64,000 bases of DNA from positions 7,887,955 to 7,951,954 of the forward strand of contig NC_092701.1 in assembly GCF_964275005.1 (NCBI RefSeq). Direction: 5' to 3'. The notes below the pieces were generated by a model that worked only from the letters and a program-made list of their open reading frames with translations, had not been told where the DNA came from and did no database searches. Made by a program: the position numbers and the translations under genes. The first letter of the stretch is position 1. Every line of letters begins with the position of its first letter. Below, piece by piece: positions 55,128 through 64,000 of the stretch. The stretch is from Diadema setosum (taxonomy: Eukaryota; Echinodermata; Echinoidea; Diadematoida; Diadematidae).

Positions 55128-58100
55128 TCTGGAAATGATTAGGTCGCATACATTCATATATCTCTTTGTTTTAGGCAAATTAATACAGTTGAAACAGTTA
55201 CTCTTCACTGCAAGGTACAAACTGAGCGTAAGTAGCACATCTGAACACCACCAGTATTACAAGTTTATGCTATCGTCAGTAACTGAGTAAGAGCCGCGCG
55301 TTCACATCCCATTTGTATAATAAAGTGAACTTTCAAGTTGTAACAAGTAAGGCCAGCTGCAACACAGCTACATATGAGTCCTTAACCCAGGCATCTATAA
55401 ATACTATGTAGGCAGTGGTCAAACACTACATCCCTGGAGACTAGTTATACATAAATATAATCATATTTGGCTTTCTTAAGAGACTGTGTTTATAATCATA
55501 GGACGTACACGTACTCTAGCTGTGTCGTATTCTCCTTGAAGTTTCAGGTTTGTCGGACATTTGTGTGGAGTGAATGAAACAGCAAGTTTCTGGTCATACT
55601 CGAATTCTGCTCGTCAATGTGTCGCTGTAGCCTATTTCCATTTAAGAGAAAAAATGCAAAATTCATAATTATCCATTATGTTATTCATAATTATCCATTA
55701 TGTTATGTTTAGATTGTGGTCCAAAATTGCCATTCTCGAATGATCAGTAGCATTATATTTTCCAACTTCTCTTGCGCTTCTGTTTTTATTATTTTTTTGG
55801 CACATTAAATCAATCATTGAATTCAGTTCTGCCTTGTTGTTGTTCTTGATGTTCGATTGATACAGTAACAATACACAATATAAACAAGGTTAGATACGAT
55901 GTAACGAAAGGGAGGATTGCCCCGCCATTCGGTCGTTCTTGATACAACTGTACTTCCCTGGGGTCCCATATTCACAATACAAATTGATATACCCAAACAT
56001 GAAAATATTAAAATGAAAGCATTAAAAAAAATCTACAATAAAGAAAAACAAAAAGATAATTACACAAAAAATAATGAAACGCTACGGCTATTTATTTGGA
56101 ATTTGCTGTAAATCTATTCAATAATACACAGTGTAATGTACAGGCACACTGTAATGTTTTTATCATATTTTGTCAACACACATTATCAAACCATCTATAA
56201 ACTGTCTCTGGATTAAACATAAACACTGGGGTTGGTTTCTCGCCACTGTAGTTAAGGGGGATTTCAGGTCAGCTATACCTTATAAAAAGAGTATATCATT
56301 ACAAGTACAACATGAAGATTTAATCAAAACTGGATAAAAATCAAGGAAGTTATGAAACTGGAGTTTCGCTATTTTCTGCTAAACAGTTCTCGTACAGTTG
56401 ATATGAATATGCAAATGAGCGAGCTGATGATGTCATCACCTCTCAATTGATCTCTCTTGATCACATTAAAAAATGGTGAAAATAATATTATTCTCTTACG
56501 ACAGTGTCAAACAATACTGCTATTACATCAGGGTTTTAGACGAGCTAGGAGCATAAGTGCGTTTGATAATTAAAAAAAAAAAAACAATGGAAAATTTTCA
56601 GCAATAGGGAACCTACATGAACGCTATTGCAAGTTGTGAGGGAATGATATCATCACTTCACGATTTGCATATACTATTGACAGTTTTAGAACCGTTTCGG
56701 AAAAGTAAATCAGCGAAACTTCAAAATTTCATCAATTTCTTATCTTTCGTCCGATTTTTGATCAAATTTTCATTGTTGTGCAGAGAAAATTGTTATCCTT
56801 CTTGACAGACCAATTCTAACCTGCAGTAAAATTACTCTTTAAAGATTGCTTGATCACGGACAATGATGATAACCTGGCAACAATTACTGAGTGTTGCTCC
56901 TTCTTTTCAGACTAACTTTCAACTGCACTAGAATTAGGCCTACTCTTTAATAAATTGATCACGGGCAATGACAATTCCCTTGTAACAATTACTCAGAAGG
57001 GGGCCGGGCCACGCTTGGTCAAGGAGAACCGGAAGACGGTTGTGACCCTTTGCTCAATAGCTCTTCCGTTTCTTGAAGTGCATCATTACAACCGCAGTGA
57101 ATGGACAAACGCACGAGGAAAATACGAACACACGAAAAGGGCGTTTACCTGGCCGGGTGTAAAATCTATATCCGTTGATACGAAGGAAACTGAAAAAACA
57201 CGAAGAGCATTATTATGGGAAAACTGTTTTTCAATGCAATTTCAGGGTAGTGATACACTTTAAACTTCAGTTAGAGATAATGCTCAAAGGTTGTAATGGT
57301 ATCGATTCGATTTTGTAATGAGTGTTCGGTTATCATGAGGATCTCTTATTATGTACACAGTAATTCTGCTTTATATCAACGCCAATGTTTGCCTAGTAAC
57401 ATGAAGCAGAAGGATATACGCAAATACAAAAGAGGCATTTACTGGGTGTAAAATTCATATCTGTAAAGTAAACTGTGCAGGATATTGACAAACGATGAGA
57501 AGCATATTATTTGGGGTACCCCTTGGGTGCTCGTCAATCATGTCAATGTCACAAAGTTAATTGTCAGGGTATTGTTACAATTTTAATAAATTTAGGCTAT
57601 AGAAGAGAATACCCAAAGAGAAAACTGGTTTATAATGATAAGTGCTCGGTAATCATAAGGATCACTTTTATAATTACACAGTGACTCTGCTATCAACCAC
57701 AATGCTTGCGTAGTATCAACATGAAGAAGACTATGAGCCAGACATGACGTCAAGTATACTAGTCTCTGAGCAATTATTATCCATGCAATATTAATCGTCA
57801 TCATACATGTGCACTTTATATTGTATGATGTATGCTATATATATCATCCTCCGGAAGTTCAAATTTCCTAAAACTGACAACTTAAACATATTAGATACTT
57901 GTTTACATCAATGCTCTTGCTTGAAATTGAATTTGGGAACTGAAATATACACGTTGTCGTTTGATGCTGCATCTTTTTTTGCAATCACAATTTCTTCATT
58001 CAATGCTAGTCAATTGTTGGTATGTATATCCAAAGGCAAAATTACAACTTGTCTTTCATCTTTAACCTATATATTTTGTTAATGACATGAATGAGGTTAC

Positions 58101-58879
58101 TTGATTTCTTATAAAGGCCAACAATTGCTATATTTATAAGAACTCTGTATTTTGGCATCTCATTTTAGAAGATTATAGTTACTTTATTTTTCCTCAAATT
58201 GGCAAATTTCTGCATTTTTTCTACCTTGTGCCGATTTCATGAAGTCAACAGGTTCCAAATAATCGTTCCTCTATACAAGATTAGAGATGCCAACGAAATG
58301 ATGAATTCAGTTGTTTTTCATGAATTTCCATTCGTCATGGACTCGGGATGACTGAAGCCAACTCTGTTTGCTACAAGGATCCTCAAGTAGAACACATGAC
58401 ATGATATTTGTCTGTATCGAACTCTTTGAACCTGACATCACCAAGAAAAGTGAACCCCGCCAATCAAAAAGTTATACGGGTATACTTCCGTTCACTTTGA
58501 TTACATGATTTACATCTGCCTTCGCATGTAGGCCCTACTGCTTAAATTCAGGAAGCGAAGAAAAGCATAGACTAGTATTTGCTTATTTGAAGTATTGACA
58601 AATAATATAACGTTTGACCTTTGAAAGCATACAGAATTAATTTTGAGTGAACGTTTTTAATCTTGCAGATTGTTCATTTGCAAAGTTAACATCAAAAGCA
58701 TGATTTCATGACTTCAACCCAGAAGACATTTAACGTTGTTTATTTGCGTTATGTGTCATAAACACACATAGACTTCAACCTTCAGATAATATCTCGCATT
58801 CGTAACGTACACTTGAAAAAAAAAAAGATTAAAGTAAGTTTCCTGACTCTAAAATCTCATTATGCCGAAAATATTACAG

Positions 58880-58949
58880 GCAGAGACAACAGTGGAAGCA
58901 CACTCACGATTGCACATCAAGCCGTTGGATGCCCGACTATTGACCACAG
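58880..58949 (+). other. Candidate 5' non-coding exon of dehydrogenase gene 2
   Basis: Paralog of 39167-39236. Preceded by ATTACAGGCAG and followed by GTGAGAATA. Conserved borders but no conserved frame. Confidence 0.35.
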
Positions 58950-60200
58950 GTGAGAATACATTAGTACGTTACTCCTGCTTTTTTTTTTTCTCGTGGTGTG
59001 CATTCATTGTTTTATGAAATTCTCATTATCAGCCAGTGTACTTGTAAAAAAAAAATCAAAATCAGGAGACACAGAAGTGACAGACATTGAATCGCTTGCC
59101 TTCTACCTGCCGGGATTGATTGGACAATACAGTGTAATTAGAAATTAATATTGACTAGAAATCAACAGTCCCACTGAATCCAATCAGATGTCAGAGAGGG
59201 AGAAGTGATTTTTGAGTAAACTTAAACCGTGAGCAGGGCCGGCGTATATGATATCTTTTTTTTTAATGTGTGAGTGTTTGTCCGGGGGGGGGGGGGGGTG
59301 GGAGTTGGTGGGGCTGCTTGTGGGGATTCAAGGATCAATCATGGTTCCCCAATCAACCCTGCTTCGACCGGTCCTAATCTCAAGTCCAAGCCCTCGGAAA
59401 GTCATGGGTAGTGTTGTTTATATTTTACGGCTTTTCCGATTAGGGTTTTTTTTTTTTGTTTTTTTTTTTGTTAATCTTATTGAAGGGCCAAGAGTGTAGG
59501 GCTGCTGCCTCGATTCAGCAGTCCCCTATCATGATTAGGACTTATTGGAAGTAGAACTGTTAGAAGAAAAATGAAGATGAGGAGAATTTAAAAAAAAAGA
59601 CAACGGAAATGAAAAAAAAAAAAGATGGAAGACAAAACTCACCCGTTAGCTTTGCGGTCAAACATAAAGATGTCAATGACAAATTGAGATTAATTCATTC
59701 ATTCGTTTATTTCATTTCCACACGGGCACTTGCTTCACCCGAAGGCTGTTCTTCGACAAGTCCGCGCATCTTTCCCAGTCCCACTAAGCAATGTTGTGTG
59801 TAATCATACTGTCCCCTCAAAAGTAAGAGGCGAAACACTCTGTCCCTCGGATACGACATAAAATGGAGGTCCCGTTTATGAGAGAGTCACAACTCATGCA
59901 TGCAAAAGATCCCGCTTCATTATTTTATTCATCGCAAAGAGCAGGGTGTTTAACCCGTTGTAGTGGTCCCGCCTTACATTCAACTGGACCCATGGAAGAC
60001 CAGCTGTTGCAGCTGAATACGGGCTATCCAGCCATCTTCTCAGATGAAATGAAACCATACCACCCTAAAAGAAAACAGTTCCATCGACTTCTCAACTTCA
60101 AACAAAACAAGCTCCTAATAATAGCTAGCTATGGAGTTAATTTTGTTCTCATTTACTCTGTTTCATAAAAAAGAACAGGTTAACTGTGACTTCATACGGC

Positions 60201-61617
60201 ATGGCTCCTCAAGTAGTACTGGCGACTGGATGTTCGTCGGGTATCGGGCTCTCTACGGCTCAACGTCTCGCACAAGACCCCGATCAACGCTACCTTGTAA
60301 TTGCTACCGTCATTGCCATAGCAGAAAAGACAGAGTTAGTTGCCGCCGTTGGGGACGCTATTGATAAGACGATCTTCATCAAGGAGATGGACATCACCAA
60401 GGATGAAGACATCACACGAGTAGTTGATGACGTCATGAAAACACATGGAGGCATCGATTTTCTCAGTAAATACTTTCTGGGCTCACCAGTTTCTGTCACA
60501 GCATGATCAGATTACTCTCGAAACGGTCAACTTAGGTCTGTAGTTTACAGCTTAGATATCTAGAATTTGTCGCCAGAGAAAGAAAACAATAACAAAGTTA
60601 TACCTTCATCACTGCTTCGCCATTGCATTACTGGTTTCACTAATAAAATACAGACAAGATTATTTCACCATATTCTACAATATTCAAAGTCTTCGATTTC
60701 CTATTTCCTCTTCAAAGCCCTCGGATTTTGACGATATTGTTTATTATTCAGATCTGTACCATCCGAGTGATAATAATGATAATAATACATTGCATATAAT
60801 ACGCTTAATGCAATGTTTCTAAAAGCGCAAACGCTGTCCAACGTTTGTTTCTAAACATGCCAAACATCAAATTTCTATCCGTCTGCAGATTTATTTGAAA
60901 CGTCAAAACCTTGTTGATCAAAAAGTCAATCTGCTACATCATATTTATTCTGTTTTGTCAATATTTTTCTTTGTTTGCTTTCGGAAATAATTTAAAGTAG
61001 GCAATGGGTAAATAAAATCAACTCGAAATACATTATTGACATTATTTGAGGTGCTACCGCAAAACATTGGCCAGTTTCAGGTGTAAAGTACAGATTCAGA
61101 AGTTCTTGATGTGATGAGCTGTACTCATACACGTTGTTCGGAATGTTCACAACTAGTGATTTCCTCATTCTTAAGTCAACGTAGCGGGCGTTGCTGGCAT
61201 AGGTTTCCCAGAACGTGCGTCTCGTGCCAGGATCGACAGGATCTTCAACGTGAACGCTATCGGTACGATCCGACTCACCCTGGCCGTTCTTCCGCACATG
61301 AAGCAGAAAAAGGCGGGTAAAATCATCAGTGTCTCGAGTATAGCGGGAAAGCAAGGTGCGGAAATAGAGTTTCCTGCATGAATTATCGTCAAAGTTCTTC
61401 ATTCAAAACATGCCGCCTCTTGGCATATTTATGAACATAATTGTATTATTCAAACGTTTTCAATTTTTCCCAGCAATTATACGAAAAAGAACATTGGGTG
61501 ATTACGATTCGATTATGCGTCACGATGTGATTCCAACTGATAAATAATCCGTGGTGTCGCGTTTATAGCAGCTTTTCAAACCTACTTCTGGAAGCTATGT
61601 ATATATATATCTATCTA

Positions 61618-61664
<47 letters not shown>

Positions 61665-62009
61665 GTACATATTGATTACCTGAACTGAAGTACAGTAGAA
61701 CCAAATCACCCTTACAAAAGCCACCTATAGTTTCATCGTATTGCATCACGTTTCAGTGCCTCATTGAAGTGAATATATAAGTATATAATCATATGCATAT
61801 TATTTCAATAAATATAATTATATGAATATATATTATAAAGATATGTTACTATACATATACTAATATTATATAAACGGAATGTGTACTCATGTGTGCAGTT
61901 TACATCGAATTACATCTTTCCCATACGCCGAGTTCTACACCGCCTCTAAGTTTGCCTTGGAAGGGTTCTTTGAATCGCTGCTCTGCACTGTCAGGTCATT
62001 CAACATCAG
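60201..62009 (+). CDS. Short-chain dehydrogenase/reductase, RDH8/17beta-HSD1-like (copy 2, exons 1-3 only)
   Basis: Exons 60201-60465, 61176-61355 and 61916-62009, the same lengths (265, 180, 94) as copy 1. Exons 1 and 2 keep the frame and the motifs: TGCSSGIG, NVAG, VSSIAG. Exon 3 still encodes the YTASK segment. The acceptor of exon 3, however, reads ACATCT where copy 1 has ACAG|GT. The nearest upstream AG (61897-61898) would add 17 bp and shift the frame. So copy 2 is probably a damaged gene, unless this is a sequence error or exon 3 is spliced in another way. Exon 4 would lie beyond 64000. Amino-acid differences from copy 1 in exon 1 are modest (for example VTG to ATG; RIDIL to GIDFL). 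Confidence 0.7.
61597..61661. repeat. (TA)n microsatellite in intron 2 of copy 2
   Basis: TA repeats with a few TATC units. Paralogous position to 46127-46166. Confidence 0.8.
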
Positions 62010-62486
62010 GTATGTATTTAGTGTAGTGTAAATTTGTCATTAAAAAAGAAATTAGACTCTAGGAAATGGGAATCTACCCTATTATGTGAATTAAACGAAT
62101 GAAGAAATATCAAAATATACATAATATGAATTTATTTCCTGTTGTATTTCTAAAGATTTATTTAAATCCATGTGCTGTAATCAAGAAGATTGCTGCAATT
62201 CGTGATGTCTCAGCAGGGAAACGATGTAAAGGAAATATAGAGAGAATTCGGATGTATCCAAAGTCTGTTTTTCATGAAAAGGACTAATTCCTTCCACCAT
62301 TTACTGGAATAAAAGAATGTGATTATACCCCCTACCTTCTGAAAGATGCAAAGTGCTCTTTCATTACGTGAAAAAAACAAAGCAAATGAAGATGTATTGC
62401 ATTCCGAATTGTTGTAAATCTTCTTATCAAACGATCCAAGACGACACATGAATTAATAAAAAATGTAAGAATTTATAACTATTAAC

Positions 62487-63206
62487 CCTAATTAGGCCGG
62501 GCTATTTAAGTAGATGATAGAGCGGGGGGGGGGGGGGGTCCCAAGCCCCCCCCCCTCCCCCTCCAGATCTCGGCCGTCGACCGCGCTATCGCGACGAAAA
62601 TTGGCACACACATTGCCTATGAAGTGTTCTAAAGTACCATGAAGTTAATTTTTCAAAAAAAAATGACATTTATGTTAAATTATGCTAATTTATGCATGAT
62701 GATGCATGAAATCAAACAATTTGGTATAAATCGCTAAATTAAGCTCAAAACAGGCCCTTTTTTGTAAATATTCTTTTTAGTGTCCTTTGCAAATGTAAGA
62801 GAAAAGAATTTCTGAAGTATTTTATTTTTTTTTTGAATTTCATATGTATTTCTTTGTTTTTTATCGACTTCATTTTTTAATTATTTTTTCGATGAAATTT
62901 GTCCGCGACATTGTTCCAAACAAGAAAATATGTTTTTAATTGATTTTAGTCAATAAAACCCCCAAAATAATCATGCTTTTATGAAATTTGCCTGTAAGCA
63001 CAGTTTGCATTGAAAGTGTACACGAATTCACGTTTTTTTGAGCAATTTTTGGTTTGACATGCACGTACATATTTATGTGCAACTTCGGAACCGCGCGCCT
63101 GGGCATCGCAAATTTGGTGTCAAAAATGCGGGAGACTCGAAAGAAAACAGTCATGAAACGTCGTGGCAATAGCTTTTCGCGTTAGCGATACATCGCGCGG
63201 AAACGC
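62487..63206. mobile_element. 0.7 kb copy-2-specific insertion
   Basis: Copy 1 reads straight through (ACTCTTAAACCGATTATCC at about 46955) where copy 2 has this block. It begins with a G-run/C-run hairpin (62522-62571), then CTCGGCCGTCGACCGCGC, an AT-rich middle, and ends with GCGTTAGCGATACATCGCGCGG. The GC-rich ends are partly inverted (CGCGCTATCGCG near 62583; CGTTAGCGATACATCGCGCG near 63180). No protein; probably a non-autonomous element. Confidence 0.55.
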
Positions 63207-64000
63207 GGAAACCGATTATCCGAGTTTCCTCAAATTCACTATCCGTGTTACATTGCTGTATTGAATAAAAAGTTGATTATGTTTATTTCAATTTTAAGAG
63301 GAGAGAATATTCATTAGCTCACCTGAGCCAAATGCTCAGCTGACCTATTCCGATTAAACCGTCCGTAATTTTCTTTGTTACGTCATCAACCCCTCGAAAA
63401 CGCGAGGTCAAGTTTACATTAAAGCCCTAAAATCAAGGAATCTTTAAAAGTCTTCTTTTCTAAAGAACCAACATGGATAGAGATAATTTAGAACTGTCAG
63501 TATAAGTACATTTGGCGACTGTACTTACAAATTTGTTCATGGTGGATCCGGGCGTGCCCCCTTGGCGGGGTAAAACTGGGTCCAATTTTCCACATATTCA
63601 TCATTTTCTTAAAAAGGCATGGACAATTTTTCACCAGATTTGCTGCTAGCATCCCAATGGTAATAGGATTTCGGTGGTAGTAAGTTTCAGGTTTGTGTAT
63701 GTTATAGATTCAGGGCCTTTTATTAGGGGGGGGGGGAAGGGGAGGGGAAATGTGGGGGATGATTTTCAAATTTTCTTCTTCTTTTTGAAAACGCATCCCC
63801 CAAACCCGGCAAGTATCCAAGTATTATCGCTATAGGTAAAAGAATAATAATATAGGCAAGTGTACAAATAGGCACCATTTGGGAACTATGGGGGTCATGG
63901 GGGACGGGGTTACAAAGTACCCAAGGGCTCCAACAATCAGAACCTGTAAAGAACAACAACAGAACTAAATTCATAATCAAAAGGTAGAAATGCTCTATAG

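Larger units (their letters stand above)
55128..64000. repeat. Segmental duplication, copy 2 (runs off the window)
   Basis: Collinear with copy 1 (see 26670-47815) but without its large insertions. The stretch from 55128 to 60200 is non-coding apart from the candidate leader exon near 58880-58949. A G-run of about 14 lies near 59284, matching the one at 39586-39600 in copy 1. The last 60 bp of the window still match copy 1 (47700-47770). Confidence 0.85.

Overview
The window reads as repeat-dense, AT-rich DNA from a marine invertebrate. A sea urchin or a near relative is my best guess. That rests on the mix of elements (foldback elements like the TU elements described from sea urchins, a Mag-like Ty3/gypsy element, CR1/L2-like LINEs, piggyBac) and on a host short-chain dehydrogenase gene; no single feature proves it. 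No bacterial operon, rRNA gene or CRISPR array is present.

Layout. 1-2.1 kb: no gene seen. 2.1-5.7 kb: a large palindrome built from four copies of a MITE. 7.9-16.5 kb: one minus-strand CR1/L2-like LINE, split by a 5.0 kb head-to-head array of tRNA-like repeats, which itself carries a second LINE fragment. 17.2-19.8 kb: an unrelated plus-strand LINE. 19.8-23.3 kb: a decayed, intron-containing piggyBac transposase gene with a 1.2 kb insert. 24.7-25.6 kb: a foldback tandem array and a palindromic MITE. 26.7-47.8 kb and 55.1 kb to the end: two copies of a segmental duplication, each carrying an RDH8/17beta-HSD1-like dehydrogenase gene.

Copy 1 of the dehydrogenase gene is complete: four coding exons (265, 180, 94 and 328 bp) join in frame to 288 residues. 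Copy 2 has exons 1-3; its exon 4 would lie beyond the window, and its exon 3 acceptor AG is lost. A decayed exon-4-like relic lies between the copies. Because copy 2 lacks most insertions, it acts as an empty-site control for copy 1: a whole-looking Ty3/gypsy element with identical 117 bp LTRs (32416-37917), a MITE cluster, a 61 bp mini-insertion, a telomere-like MITE and a 3.5 kb tRNA-like array. Intron 3 of copy 1 holds a 4.9 kb foldback element whose inverted arms contain 161 bp tandem repeats and whose centre carries a broken gene of an uncharacterised family.

The most unusual system is the pair of tRNA-like arrays (9454-14480 and about 42244-45709). Each consists of about 267 bp monomers carrying box A, box B, a tRNA-like fold, a hairpin and a T-run. 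The monomers form two divergent arms. In both arrays the outer ends fall at nearly the same monomer positions, and each array is flanked by a target-site duplication. This suggests a mobile foldback element made wholly of Pol III-type units. How it moves is not evident.
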